From contig CAVVCQ010000001.1 of the NCBI GenBank assembly GCA_963746805.1, forward strand, positions 62,001 through 126,000: a stretch of DNA of 64,000 nt, in the 5' to 3' direction. The DNA comes from DATHTC01 sp963746805 (GTDB lineage: Bacteria; Actinomycetota; Thermoleophilia; Gaiellales; Gaiellaceae). Position numbers and translations under genes: made by a program. The notes beneath the pieces were generated by a model, which did no database searches, was not told the origin of the DNA, and saw nothing but the letters and a program-made list of their open reading frames with translations. Positions 33,492 to 43,932 of this stretch are shown here, in pieces (position 1 is the stretch's first letter; every line of letters begins with the position of its first letter).

Positions 33492-36041
33492 CTAGTGCCC
33501 GCCGGCGACACCCGTCTGCGCGCGCATCGGCTGCAGGAGCGCCCAGAGGACGCGTGCCGAGTCGGCGACGGGCCGGAAGTGGCTGTGCTCGTCGCCGTAG
33601 ATGGCCGGGATCGGTACCCACGCGACTCGCAGTCCGCTGACGAGGACGCGCTTGAGGTGCCGCGTCTCGGCCTCGTAGCCTCCGTCGGGCAGCGTCGCGA
33701 GGGCGGGGGCTCGGAGGAGGCGCATCCCGTTCTGCGTGTCGCGCACCTCGCAGCCCGTGACGAGCCGGAACAGGCGACGGGTCGTCCGGTTGGCGATCCG
33801 GCGTTGGAGCGGCATCGCATCCAGGTCGCCGAAGCGGTCTCCGACGACGAGATCCGCGTCGGCGCCGGCAGCGAGAAACGCCGGCAGCACCGAGGTGGGA
33901 TGCTGGCCGTCGGCGTCGATGACGAGCACGGCTCGCGGCACGGCCGGACTCGCGCGGAGATGGTCGACGCCGGCGCGGACGGCGGAGCCCTTGCCGCGCC
34001 GAGCAGGAAGGCGGACGAGCTCGACCCGGTCGACTGCGGCGAGCTCGTCGAGGCTGCCTGCGACGGTGGGGTCGGATCCGTCGTCGACCAGGACGATCGT
34101 GCCGACGTGCTCGAGGATCTCCTCCACGAGTGCCCTGGTCGGCACGTCGTTGTACGACGGCATCACGGCGGCGACGTCCGCGCTCGAGAGCGGATCCGGG
34201 TCGGATGCGACGGGCTGTGACCGCCGCCGGGTCCGCCCGATTGGGGTCGCGACGAGGAGCGCGCTCGCGGTGCCGAGCATCGTGCCGGCGACGACGTCGA
34301 GCGGGAAGTGGGCGCCGAACATGACGCGGGTGAACGCGACTGCCGCGACGTACGCCCACAGCGCGCCGCGGAGCCGAGGGAAAGCGAGCGCCGTGGCGAC
34401 GGCGAGCGCGGAGGTGATCGCCATGTGTCCGCTCGGGAACGAGTTCAGATGCGCCCAGCTGTGGCCGTTGAGGCTGGCGGCGTCGACGACCTCCTCGGGG
34501 CGCGCGCGGTCGTACACGGCGTAGATCGACTCGAGGAGCGCCCAGGCGACGATGGCGGACCCCAGCACGCGCGCGAACACTCCCGGGATGCGCGCCGGGC
34601 CGGTGATCGCCGCCGCGCCGACCGCCAGCAGGATCAGGAGGAGGTAGTTGCGCGTGTGCGGGTCGAGTGCCGTCCACAGCCACTCGGGGCCTGGGCCGAT
34701 GCCGTTCACTGCCTCGTAGACGCGCGCGTCGAGCCTCGCGAGGCCGGTGTGGGCGACGCCGAGGCCGAGCAGCGGGATCGGTGCGAGCAGGAGCGCGGCG
34801 ATCCACCGGCGGCCGAGCGAGGGGAGGCGCGGGACGCCGAGGAGCGGGACGAGCGCGGCGAGCGTGGCGATCCCGCCGGCGACGAACAGGGCGCGGTAGG
34901 TGTCGGTCGCCTGGACGGCCCAACCGGCGGCGGGGAGCGCAACGGCCGCCGCGATCGCACGCACCGAGAAATAGAGGGCCGTGTAGCCGCCCGACTCGCC
35001 CTCCGGGATGAGAGCGCTGAAGAGCGGGAAGCCGACCGTGTTCACGAGCCCGAAGCCCATCGCCGCCGCCAGCAGACCGGGCACCACGCTGACGAGGCTC
35101 GTCGAGAGCGAGACGGCGATCAGGCCGCCACCGAGCGCGAGGACACCGAGCAGCAGCATCGAGTGGAGACGCCGCGGCGACTTGACGCGTCCCGCTGCAA
35201 GAGTTGCCGCGCCGGTCCCGACACCGAACCCGGCCAGCAGCACGGAAGCCGTGGCGGCACTCAGGTCCAGCTCGCGCTCTGCGTAGAGCACGAAGAAGGT
35301 CGGCAGCGCGGCATAGCCCAGCACCCACAACCACTGGGCAAGAAGGAAGGAGCGCACGCCGGGCCGGCGCGCGATCGAGAGGTAGTAGCCGAGTGGACGC
35401 GACTCGCGCTCACTGCTCGTGGCCGACGTCGTCTCGGTGACGCGCCTCACCGTTGGCAGCGCCAGCAGCGGGACGAGGACGGCGGCGAGCAGGAACGGCG
35501 CCCAGAGCGAGATCGCGGTCAGGGCCCCGCCGACCGCCAGACCGACCAGGCCGCCGCCGAGCAGCGCGAGCTCCTGCGCGCTCGTCGCCTTCGCCCGCGC
35601 CTCGGGCGAGAAGAGCTCGGGTACGAGTGCCCGGTGCGCGGTCGTGAGCGCGTTCAGGCCGATGTAGACGACCGCGCCGGTGAGCGCAAGCACCAGGTAC
35701 GAGCTCGAGGCGCCGAGGGCGGTCGCGGCCAGCCCGCCTGCGGTGACGAGTGCGCCGCCCCACACGAACGGACGCGTCCGTCCGGTGCCTCGGGCGCGCA
35801 GCCGATCTGACCAGACCCCGACGACGAGCGGGACGCCGAACCCGGCGGCGGCGTTGACGAGCATCACGGCTCCGATCAGCGCCGGCGCGTTCGCGATCCG
35901 GTCGAGGAGGACAGGCAGGTAGGTCGTCGTGACCGCGCGGGCGAGGCCGGCGCCGGCCGCTGCGCTGGCGAAGGCGACGAGGTACGGGACTCGCACCCCT
36001 GGCAGGACGAGTCGGCGCGCGGCGAACGCGAAGCCGCTCAT
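33492..36041 (-). CDS. Three-domain fusion: MFS permease - PAP2 phosphatase - GT2 glycosyltransferase
   Basis: A protein of 849 residues in one frame. Residues 1-420 are a 12-helix MFS permease (VYIGLNALTTAHRALVPELFSPEARAKATS). Residues about 430-605 form a membrane PAP2 phosphatase with FPSGHM (about 535) and GAHFPLDVVAG. Residues about 630-849 are a family 2 glycosyltransferase with VMPSYND, VLVDDGSDP, DADGQHPTSVL and a DTQNGMRLL acceptor-side motif, as in dolichol-phosphate-mannose-type enzymes. Together these suggest flipping, dephosphorylation and glycosylation of a lipid carrier in one polypeptide. ATGA-coupled to the lipid-kinase-like gene upstream. I do not know this fusion as described. 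Confidence 0.85.
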   Translation of the reverse strand: MSGFAFAARRLVLPGVRVPYLVAFASAAAGAGLARAVTTTYLPVLLDRIANAPALIGAVMLVNAAAGFGVPLVVGVWSDRLRARGTGRTRPFVWGGALVTAGGLAATALGASSSYLVLALTGAVVYIGLNALTTAHRALVPELFSPEARAKATSAQELALLGGGLVGLAVGGALTAISLWAPFLLAAVLVPLLALPTVRRVTETTSATSSERESRPLGYYLSIARRPGVRSFLLAQWLWVLGYAALPTFFVLYAERELDLSAATASVLLAGFGVGTGAATLAAGRVKSPRRLHSMLLLGVLALGGGLIAVSLSTSLVSVVPGLLAAAMGFGLVNTVGFPLFSALIPEGESGGYTALYFSVRAIAAAVALPAAGWAVQATDTYRALFVAGGIATLAALVPLLGVPRLPSLGRRWIAALLLAPIPLLGLGVAHTGLARLDARVYEAVNGIGPGPEWLWTALDPHTRNYLLLILLAVGAAAITGPARIPGVFARVLGSAIVAWALLESIYAVYDRARPEEVVDAASLNGHSWAHLNSFPSGHMAITSALAVATALAFPRLRGALWAYVAAVAFTRVMFGAHFPLDVVAGTMLGTASALLVATPIGRTRRRSQPVASDPDPLSSADVAAVMPSYNDVPTRALVEEILEHVGTIVLVDDGSDPTVAGSLDELAAVDRVELVRLPARRGKGSAVRAGVDHLRASPAVPRAVLVIDADGQHPTSVLPAFLAAGADADLVVGDRFGDLDAMPLQRRIANRTTRRLFRLVTGCEVRDTQNGMRLLRAPALATLPDGGYEAETRHLKRVLVSGLRVAWVPIPAIYGDEHSHFRPVADSARVLWALLQPMRAQTGVAGGH

Positions 36042-36970
36042 CGTCCCGGGGCGACGATCCGCAGCGCAGCTGGGCGGATCGTCAGCTCGACGGTGCCGGG
36101 GCCGAGATCGACCGTGTCCGCGATGACCGGCGAGCGACCGCCGGTGCTCAGGCGGATCCGGCGCGCTCGGTCGCGGACGAGATCGCGTGGGTCCCGCCCG
36201 CGGCGCAGCGCCGCAAGGGCGGCAACCGTGTCGAGCCGCCCGCGCGCCGGGATTCTCACGACGTCGATCAGGCCGTCGGCCGGATCGGCGTCGGGCGCGA
36301 CCGCGAGGCGGGGCCCGTAGAAGGGAAGGTTGGCCAGGAACAACTGGCCGAAAGGAGCGAGCTCGGCGTCGCCGTCGAGCTCGAGTGCGACCGGCACCGG
36401 ATGGAACGCACGGATTGCGGAGAACCCGGCTCCTACCGCGGCGCGGAGGTCGGTGGAGTTGACGGCGCTGTAGCGGGCGCGGGCGAGCGCGTGGAAGCCG
36501 ACGCTGACGCCCTCGACGGCGAGCACGCGCCGGCGGGCGGTGGACGCCTCGATCAGATCGAGTGACCTCGCGCGGCCGCGAGCCGCAAGTGAGGCCGCGC
36601 GCGCGAGGTCGAACGGAATGCCGAGCGAGCGCGCGATGTTGTTCGCGCCGCCGACGGGCAGTAATGCCACCTCGGCATTCGCAAGCGGAAGGTTGGCGTA
36701 GGCGTGGACGGTGCCGTCGCCGCCGAGCAGGATGACTCTCCGGTGCGGATCGGCCGCGACGGAGGCGAGCTCGGCCGCGTCCCTCGTGACCCGGAGCTCG
36801 ACCGTCGCACCCTCGGCCCGCAACGCGAACGCGGCGCGGGAGACGAGCTCCGGGTCGCGGCGGACGCCGCTCGCGTTCGCGTTCACCACGAGCGTGAGCT
36901 CGGTGGCACGCGACGGGGCGGGGCTCGCCGGAAGCCCGACGGCGCTCAACTGTGCGAGGGCGGCGGTCAT
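36038..36970 (-). CDS. Diacylglycerol kinase-like lipid kinase
   Basis: A protein of 310 residues with the DagK/sphingosine-kinase fold: LVVNANASG at the start, the ATP motif ILLGGDGTVHAYANL (about 80-94) and LLPVGGANNIARSLGIP, then a beta-sandwich C-terminal domain. It should phosphorylate a lipid alcohol such as diacylglycerol at the membrane. It lies directly after leader paralogue B (8-base gap) and overlaps the start of the MFS-PAP2-GT2 fusion, whose PAP2 domain would catalyse the opposite reaction, suggesting a shared lipid substrate. Confidence 0.85.
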   Translation of the reverse strand: MTAALAQLSAVGLPASPAPSRATELTLVVNANASGVRRDPELVSRAAFALRAEGATVELRVTRDAAELASVAADPHRRVILLGGDGTVHAYANLPLANAEVALLPVGGANNIARSLGIPFDLARAASLAARGRARSLDLIEASTARRRVLAVEGVSVGFHALARARYSAVNSTDLRAAVGAGFSAIRAFHPVPVALELDGDAELAPFGQLFLANLPFYGPRLAVAPDADPADGLIDVVRIPARGRLDTVAALAALRRGRDPRDLVRDRARRIRLSTGGRSPVIADTVDLGPGTVELTIRPAALRIVAPGR

Positions 36971-36978
36971 CGTCGTGC

Positions 36979-37212
36979 TCAGGCGGCGAACGCGAACTCG
37001 TCGAGGTCGACGTCGGCGTAGGCGTAGGGGTGATGGAACGCGTCGAGCGCGTCGGACGGGTCGACGTCGAGCTCGAAGGCGTCGTCGCGGCGGTCGTCTG
37101 CGACGGAGATCCAGACGCGGTTCGTCCGCGGGCTCCAGAGGAGCGTGACCTCGATGCCGTTGCTGCTGCGGTGATCGAGCTCACGGGCGTCGGTCGCGGA
37201 AACGAGATACAT
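36979..37212 (-). CDS. Small operon-leader protein, paralogue B
   Basis: A protein of 77 residues, shorter at both ends than its paralogues at 32904 and 52931. It keeps the family core: NGIEVTLLWSPRTNRVWISV, ADDRRDDAFELDV and ALDAFHHPYAYA. Unknown function, probably cytoplasmic. ATG 37212 follows AGGAGAGG. First gene of an operon with a lipid kinase and the MFS-PAP2-GT2 fusion, with the regulon motif 67 bases upstream. Confidence 0.7.
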   Translation of the reverse strand: MYLVSATDARELDHRSSNGIEVTLLWSPRTNRVWISVADDRRDDAFELDVDPSDALDAFHHPYAYADVDLDEFAFAA

Positions 37213-37279
37213 GGTGTCCTCTCCTGTCGAGTGGATGTCGCTGAACATGGGGAGGAGACTGACGCGCCGCCGCCGGCGC

Positions 37280-37314
37280 GACATCGGGGCGCCACCCTGA
37301 TCCCGCACCCTGAT
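37280..37314 (-). promoter_or_regulatory. Composite regulon motif B
   Basis: On the minus strand two ATCAGGGTG boxes 13 bases apart and GATGTC 16 bases after the second, identical over the 35 bases to motif A. It lies between the stop of the first LAL regulator and leader paralogue B, whose unit it presumably controls. Confidence 0.6.
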
Positions 37315-37363
37315 CTCGGGGTGCGCCCCCGCAGGGGCGTCGCCTAGGGGTGAGGGCGTCGGC

Positions 37364-40300
37364 TCAGTGGGGCGCGCCGCTCTCGGCCCGGTCGGCCTGT
37401 TCGACCGCCCTGGCGAGCTCGACGCGGGAGGCGACGCCGACCTTGCGAAAGATGTTGCGCAGGTGGGTCTCGACCGTCTTCTGGCTGAGGAAGAGCTCCG
37501 CGGCGATCTGAGGGTTCGTCTTGCGGTCGACGACGAGCCGCGCGAGCTCGAGCTCCCGCACGGTGAGCGAGGCGATGCCGCCGTCGCCCTTGCCCGCTGC
37601 GCTGCGCCGGTAGACGGTCTTTCCGAGCTTTCGGAGCTCGCGTTCCGCCTGCGCGCGCCAGCGCGGGGCGCCGAACTCGTCGAACGAGGCCGCGACGCGC
37701 CCGAGCTCCGTCGCCGCCCGGTCGCGCTCGCCGCCCGCAGCGAGCGCTCGTCCGGCGAGGAGCCGAGCCATTGCGGCGTGGTAGTCGTCTCCAACCTCTC
37801 CCAGTGCGGCGGCTGCGTCCAGGGCGCGCTCCGCGGCGAGCGCAGGCTCGCCCGCATCGAGGGCGACGGCGGCCTGCGCCATCGCGGCCAGCCCGCCTGG
37901 CATTGGCAACCCCACGGCGTCCGCACACGCGGCGGCTGCGGCCGCGGTGCGTTCGGCCTCCTCGTGCCGACCCGCCGCGAGCAACGTCCGCGTGAGGAGC
38001 TCGAGTCCGACCGCCCGCCATGCGCCCGGGATCACCTGGAGCTCCTCGCCTCCTGTCGAGGACAGGAGCAGCTCGGCGGCCTCGTCAGCGCGCCCCGTCT
38101 CGAGAAGCGCGGCAGCGAGTGCCCAGGCCGCGTGGCCGGTGAGCATGCTCTCGTCGACGCTCTTGCCGATCTCCATGCTCTCTGTCGCGGTGGCGAGGGC
38201 GATCTCGACCTCGCCGGCCGCGAGGGCGGCGAACGAACGGTTGAAGAGGTACCAGGCGACGCCTTGGACGTTGTCGGTGCCGAGGAGGCGCGCCGACTCG
38301 ATCGCGTCGTCGAACACCTCACCTGCCTCGGCCATGCGGCCCTGCACCCACAGCGACGTCCCGAGCATCGGGACGATCAACCGGTGGAGGTCGAGCTGTC
38401 CGGACGCGCGACCGATCGCCAGCGCGCGGCCGGCGTGACGGCCCGAACCCTCGAACTCGTCCAGGTACATCTCGGCGGTCGCGAGGTGGACGAGTGAGTC
38501 GAGCCGTCGGGCGAGCTCGTCGTCGGACAGCCGATCGATCACCTCGGCGGCCTCCGTCCGGCGCGCCCGCGCCTCGCCCACGGCGCCGCTGAGGGCCGCT
38601 GCGAGCGCGAGGAGCGCCAGCGCGGCGCTCGTCAACGCCTCGTCGCCGATCGTGTCGGCGGCGTCGCACGCGCGAGCGGCCATCGCCTGCATCGGCTCGT
38701 ACTCGCCCCGGTACAGCGCGTCGATGGCGAGCTCGACCATCAAACGCCACGGCCTCGGACGAGGATGGGTCGTCGAGTTCGGCGAGCGTCCGCTCGAGCC
38801 GTGCGTGTGCGTCACCGTGGCGGCCGAGCAGGTGCTCGACCCCGGCGCAGGCGGCGGTCAGCCGCACCCGCAACGCGACGGCGTCGCGCGGCACGATTGC
38901 GATGCTCTCCACGAGCGCGGCGTGGCTGTCGGCGAATCGCCCGGTCGCAGCGAGGGCGCCGGCCTGCGCCAGCAGGAGCTCGACCCGCTCCTCCGTAGGC
39001 GCGGAAGCGGGCAGCAGGCGTAGGGCCGAGGAGAACCAGCGCTCCGCGCTCGCCGGTGCGCGGTGCGTCACCGCCTCACCGGCCTCGCGGAGGACGGCGA
39101 CGGCGGCGAGGTCGCCGGGCCGGGCCGAGTACTCGACGTGGTGGGCACGCACGGCCGCCGCGACGCCGGCGCTCGCGAGCGCCTCGGCGCACCGCTGGTG
39201 TGCGACCAGCCGCCAGCCTCCAGGTGCGGCCTCGTACACCGCGCGACGCACGAGGGGATGCCGGAAGCGAAAGCGTCGCGGGACGTCCGTCGGCCGGATC
39301 AGATCGAGCTGCAGCAGGTCGTCGATGGCGACGATCGCGACGTCCTCCGACGTGCCGGCAGCGGCGGCAGCCAGCTCGGGCTCGAAGGGATCGCCCGCGA
39401 CCGCAGCCCCCTGGAGAACCGAGCGCGCGCTGTCGGTGAGCAGCCCGAGCTCCTCGGTCAGTGCCGCGGCGACGCTGTCTGGAACGTCGACGCCCGCGAG
39501 CGTGACCGCAGCGCCCGAGGCCGGCCGCGGCGGCGCGCGATCCAGCGAGCGAGCGAGCTGCTCGAGGTAGAAGGGGTTGCCGCCGCTCGCCTCGTACAGG
39601 CTGTCGACGTGGAGCCGCTGTGCCGCGCCGAGCAGCTCGCCGGCCTCGTCGCGGGTGAGTTCCCCGAGCTCGACACGGTGGAGCGACCCTGTCCGGTGGG
39701 CGCGCTCGACGGCTGCGGAGAGCCGCTCCGAGACCTGGCGCGGCCGGACGGCGAGCGCCGTCAGCACCGGAGCTGCGGGCGGCCGGTGCAGCAAGGCGCC
39801 GAGCAGCTCGACGGTCGCGGCGTCGGCCCAGTGGAGGTCGTCGAGGATGAGGACGAGCGGCTTCGTGCTCGCGAGGAGCTCGAGCAGCTCCCGGACGGCG
39901 CGGTGGCTTCGATACCGCTCGTGCTGGACCCGCGAGCCGGATCCGTTGCCGAGCGACGACAGCGACGGGAACACCTGAGCGAGCTCACTCCGGACGTCGT
40001 CGTCGAGCCCGCCGAGCCGGCGCGGCTCGAGGCCCTGCAGGTACTCGTCGAGCGCGTCGACGAACACCCAGAACGGCAGGTCACGCTCGAGCTCGGAGGC
40101 CGAGCCCGTCAGCACAAGCAAGCCACGCTCGTCCACCCGGGCCGCCAGCTCTGCGAGGAGGCGTGTCTTGCCGATTCCAGGCTCCCCGACGAGCTGGATC
40201 GTCGCGGCGTGGCCGGCCTCGAGCTCCGCGAGGAGGAGGTCGAAGGCGCCGAGCTCTTCGGCGCGTCCGACGAGATGCCCGGAAACAGCGATCGGCGGTG

Positions 40301-40366
40301 TACCCCGAGCCGAGCATAGAGCAGGCCTGCTCGAGCGAGCAACGACGCGACCCGTGCGAAGCTGCA
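37364..40366 (-). CDS. LAL-type LuxR regulator 1 (single frameshift)
   Basis: A regulator of about 1000 residues with an N-terminal AAA/STAND ATPase (LVGEPGIGKTRLLAEL Walker A, LVLILDDLHWADAATVELLG Walker B), TPR-like repeats and a C-terminal LuxR helix-turn-helix (LTVRELELARLVVDRKTNPQIAAELFLSQKTVETHLRNIFRKVG). It is close to the regulators at 45111 and 48929. The frame changes in an AAA run at 38742-38744: upstream it reads SSSEAVA, downstream LMVELAIDALYRGE, exactly continuous in the paralogues. Either one extra base or a sequence error. The start is uncertain: GTG 40366 is the best in-frame choice and nearly abuts the divergent ABC gene. Confidence 0.8.
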
Positions 40367-40370
40367 CCCC

Positions 40371-41126
40371 GTGGGGGTCTGCCTCGAGGCTCGGGACATC
40401 CGCGTTCACATCCGAGGCGTGAAGGCGGTGGACGGCGTCGATCTCTCCGTGCGCGGCGGCGAGATCCTCGGTCTCATCGGGCCCAACGGCGCCGGCAAGA
40501 CGACGCTCGTCAACGTCCTCTCGGGCTTCCAGCGGACGACGACGGGCTCGGTCCATCTCAACGGACGCGACGTCACGACGTGGGCTGCCCCCGAGCTCGC
40601 GTCGGCAGGCATCGTGCGGACGTTTCAGGACGTACGGCTGTTCCCGGGGCTGACGAGCTTCGAGAACGTCGAGGTGGCGGCCCTCTCCACGGGAGCGTCC
40701 CGGCGTGTCGCCCGGGCCCTCGCGGGAGAGCTGCTGACGTCGATGCGGCTCGAGCACCGGCGCGATCTGATCGCCGCCGCGTTGCCTCACGACGACGAGC
40801 GCAGGCTCGCGGTCGCGCGGGCGCTCGCCGCGAGGCCCTCGTTCCTGCTCCTGGACGAGCCGGCCGCTGGGCTCACCGACGCGGAGTCGGACGACCTGGT
40901 CGCCGCCCTTCGCGTGGGCCAACAGGCCGTGGCCCCAGGCGTGCTCGTGATCGAGCACGACATGCGTCTGATCATGGGTCTGTGCGATCGGATCCAGGTG
41001 CTCGATCAGGGGCGGACGATCGCGGTCGGGAATCCGGCTCAGGTTCGCGACGACCCGGCGGTGCGCGCCGCGTACCTCGGGACGCAAGCAGGCGCGACGG
41101 CGGAGGGCGATGCTCGAGATTCGTGA
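40371..41126 (+). CDS. livG: Branched-chain amino acid ABC transporter ATPase LivG-like
   Basis: A protein of 251 residues from GTG 40371. Walker A GPNGAGKTT, Q-loop TFQDVRLFPGLTS, Walker B FLLLDEPAAGL, H-loop VIEHDMRLIMGLCDRI. The signature motif, usually LSYGQQRRLEIARAL in LivG, reads LPHDDERRLAVARAL, losing the S-G-Q residues that contact ATP. First gene of a four-gene operon (livG, livF, livHM, livK) for uptake of a branched-chain amino acid, amide or related substrate. Confidence 0.88.
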   Translation: MGVCLEARDIRVHIRGVKAVDGVDLSVRGGEILGLIGPNGAGKTTLVNVLSGFQRTTTGSVHLNGRDVTTWAAPELASAGIVRTFQDVRLFPGLTSFENVEVAALSTGASRRVARALAGELLTSMRLEHRRDLIAAALPHDDERRLAVARALAARPSFLLLDEPAAGLTDAESDDLVAALRVGQQAVAPGVLVIEHDMRLIMGLCDRIQVLDQGRTIAVGNPAQVRDDPAVRAAYLGTQAGATAEGDARDS

Positions 41127-41814
41127 TCTCTCCGTTGCCTACGGCCGCACGCCGGCGGTGCAGGGCGTCAGCCTCGATGTCGATGAGGGCGAGATCGTGG
41201 CGCTGGTCGGGCCCAACGGGGCAGGCAAGTCGACCGTGCTCGGGGCCGTCCTGGGGCTCGTCCCCGCCGTGGCGGGCGAGATCGCCTATCTCGGCGAGTC
41301 GATCCGCGGGCTCGCGACGGAGGCGATCGCGCGCCGCGGGATCGCCCTGGTGCCCGAGGGCAGGCATATCTTCGGGACGCTGACCGTCGAGGAGAACCTG
41401 CTCCTCGGCGCCGTCGCGAGCGCGGACCGGCAGCGAACCGGCAGCCGGATGGAGGATGTCCTGGGCCGATTTCCGGTGTTGCGGCGCACGCTCCGCGCGC
41501 CGGCGAACGTCCTGTCGGGCGGGGAGCAGCAGCAGCTCGCGATCGCGCGTGCGCTGGTCGCACGTCCGCGCCTGCTCCTGCTCGACGAGCCGTCACTCGG
41601 GCTCGCGCCGCAGCTGGTCGAGCGCGTCCTCGAGACGGTCGAGGACATCAGGCGCGAAGGGATCACCGTCCTGCTCGTCGAGCAGAAGGGCCTGCAAGCC
41701 GTCGCGCTTGCCGACCGAACCTACGTCCTCCGCTCCGGCAGGATCGTCCTCGCGGGGAGCCGCGCCGACCTCAGCGCCGCCCGCGAGTTCGACGCCGCCT
41801 ACCTCGGGTTCTGA
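41110..41814 (+). CDS. livF: Branched-chain amino acid ABC transporter ATPase LivF-like
   Basis: A protein of 234 residues: Walker A GPNGAGKSTVLG, FGTLTVEENLLLGA, signature LSGGEQQQLAIARAL, Walker B LLLLDEPSLGLAP and H-loop region LLVEQKGLQAVALAD, with Lys in place of the usual Asn of LivF (EQN). It overlaps livG by 17 bases and is followed after 11 bases by the permease gene. It pairs with LivG to power transport. Confidence 0.9.
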   Translation: MLEIRDLSVAYGRTPAVQGVSLDVDEGEIVALVGPNGAGKSTVLGAVLGLVPAVAGEIAYLGESIRGLATEAIARRGIALVPEGRHIFGTLTVEENLLLGAVASADRQRTGSRMEDVLGRFPVLRRTLRAPANVLSGGEQQQLAIARALVARPRLLLLDEPSLGLAPQLVERVLETVEDIRREGITVLLVEQKGLQAVALADRTYVLRSGRIVLAGSRADLSAAREFDAAYLGF

Positions 41815-41825
41815 GGGGCGCACCG

Positions 41826-43852
41826 ATGCCGCTCGCCGCCGTCACCACGGAGCTCGTGCTCCAGCACGCGATCGACGCGATCTCCCTCGGAAGCCTCTAT
41901 GCCCTCTTCGCGCTCGGGATCGCGCTCATCTTCGGGATCATGCGCCTGATCAACTTCGCCCACGGCGAGCTGGTCATGGTCGGCGCGTTCGCGCTCGTCC
42001 TGCTTCCGTTCTCGGACCCCCTCCTGATCCCGGTGGCGCTCGTGATCGTCGTCGCGCTCGCACTCGCCAGCGAGCGGGTCGCCTTCCGCCCCGTCCGCAA
42101 TGCGAGCCCGGCGACCCTGCTGATCACGTCGTTCGCGCTCAGCTTCCTGCTCCAGAACGTCGCCGCGCTCATGTGGGGATCGACCCCGCGCTCAACCGAC
42201 TTCGCCGCGGCTCTCGGAGAGACCGTCGAGATCGGCTCGCTCTCGATCCAGAAGCTCGACGTCGTCATCGTCGGCGTGACGCTCGGCTCGCTGCTCTGCC
42301 TGGGCTCGCTCCTGCGCGCGACGTCCATCGGGAGGCAGATGCGTGCGGCAGCCGAGGACTTCCGGATGGCGCGGATCCTCGGCGTCCGCGCGGACACGGT
42401 GATCGCGTTCGCGTTCGCGCTCTCGGGCCTGCTCGCAGGCGTCGCAGCGGTCCTCCTGACCGCGCAGACCGGAACGGTCTCGCCGACGTTGGGCGTCAAC
42501 GTCGTCCTCTTCGCCTTCATCGCCACCATCGTGGGCGGCATGGGCAGTCTCCCAGGCGCGGTCGTGGGCGGATTCGCGATCGGCGCGCTCACCGTCGCGC
42601 TGCAGGCGGCCCTTCCGATCGAGCTCCGGCCCTATCGCGACGCGTTCGTCTTCGGCGCCGTGCTGGCCGTGCTCGTCATCCGGCCACAGGGGCTCCTGCC
42701 GGTCCCGTCGGCCGCAGCGCGGGAGGAGCCGCGCCGCGCCCGCCTGCGCGGCGCCTTCGACCACGCGCGCCGGCGGCGTGAGCGCAAGCGGTCGGAATCG
42801 GCCGTCCCGAGCCCCGTGCGACGGACGCGTCGGGCGGTGCTCACCGAGACCGTCTGGCCTCCTGCCGCGCTGGCCGGGCTCACGTGCCTCGTCACCTACG
42901 TGGCGTTGCTCGGACCGGACTCGCTCGACCGTGTGACGGTCGGAATGGCCCTCAACGTGATCCTCGTCGTGGGGCTCTACATGTTCGTCGGCCTCTCCGG
43001 CGTCTTCTCGTTCGGGCACGCCGCTTTCATGGCGATCGGCGCGTACGCCGGGGCGATCCTCGTCATCCCGCCCGAGACGAAGGAGTTCGTCCTTCCCGAC
43101 CTGCCGGGTGCGCTCGCCGGAGTGCACCTCGATCCGCTCCCGGCGTCGCTCGCAGCAGGGGCGATCTCGGCCGGCGTCGCGCTCCTCCTCGCCGTCCCGC
43201 TCGCGCGCCTCTCGGGCCTGACCGCCGGGCTCGCGACGTTCGCCGTGCTCGTGATCGTGAACGTCGTCGCGAAGAACTGGCAGCAGGTGACGCACGGGAC
43301 GGCGGGCGTCACCGGCATCCCGACGACCACGACGGCGGAGGTGGCGCTCGCCTGGGCGCTCGTTGCGATCGTCGCCGCCTGGGCGCTGCAGCGTTCGGCC
43401 ATCGGGCTGCGGCTGCGCGCGTCGCGCGAGCAGGAGACCGCGGCGCGGGCGCTCGGCATCGCCGTGGGCACCGAGCGGGCCGTCGCCTTCGTCGTGTCCG
43501 CCTTCTTCGTAGGCGTGGCCGGAGCGCTGCTCGGCATGTTCATCGGTTCCTTCAACCCGGACGCGTTCTTCCTCAACATCACGTTCCTCATGGTCGTGAT
43601 GCTGGTGATCGGCGGCGTGGGAAGCCTCGCCGGCGCGGTGATCGGGACGATCGCGATCTCCGCGGGTGCCGAGCTCCTGCGCAGAGTGGAAGGCGGTGTC
43701 GACCTCGGGTTCGCCGAGCTGCCCTCACGGCCTGGCCTGCGCGAGGTGGGGCTCGCGCTGCTGATGCTCGTGATCCTGATCTGGAAACCGAGCGGGCTCA
43801 CCGGCGGCCGCGAGGTGGGTTGGCCCGGGCGGCGCCGGGAGGGAATGTGTGA
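41826..43852 (+). CDS. livHM: Fused LivH-LivM permease without an in-frame stop
   Basis: A fusion of both permease subunits. Residues 1-290 are LivH (SLYALFALGIALIFGIMRLINFAHGELVM; GGMGSLPGAVVGG), then a basic linker (RRRRERKRSESAVPSPVRRTRR), then LivM (VGLYMFVGLSGVFSFGHAAFMAIGAYAG; GGVGSLAGAVIG; WKPSGLTGGREVGW near 43830). Recognisable homology ends near 43830, but this frame has no stop before 45182, so it runs through livK out of phase. The frame one step over stops at 43850-43852, the end I give. A one-base indel near 43835 is the simplest explanation. Confidence 0.8.
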
Positions 43853-43932
43853 GCCCGCCGCCCTAGCCAAAGCGCCGCCGAAGCGTCATTGTCGGGGTGC
43901 CAGGTTCGCGACCGAACTGGGGGGTCACCACG

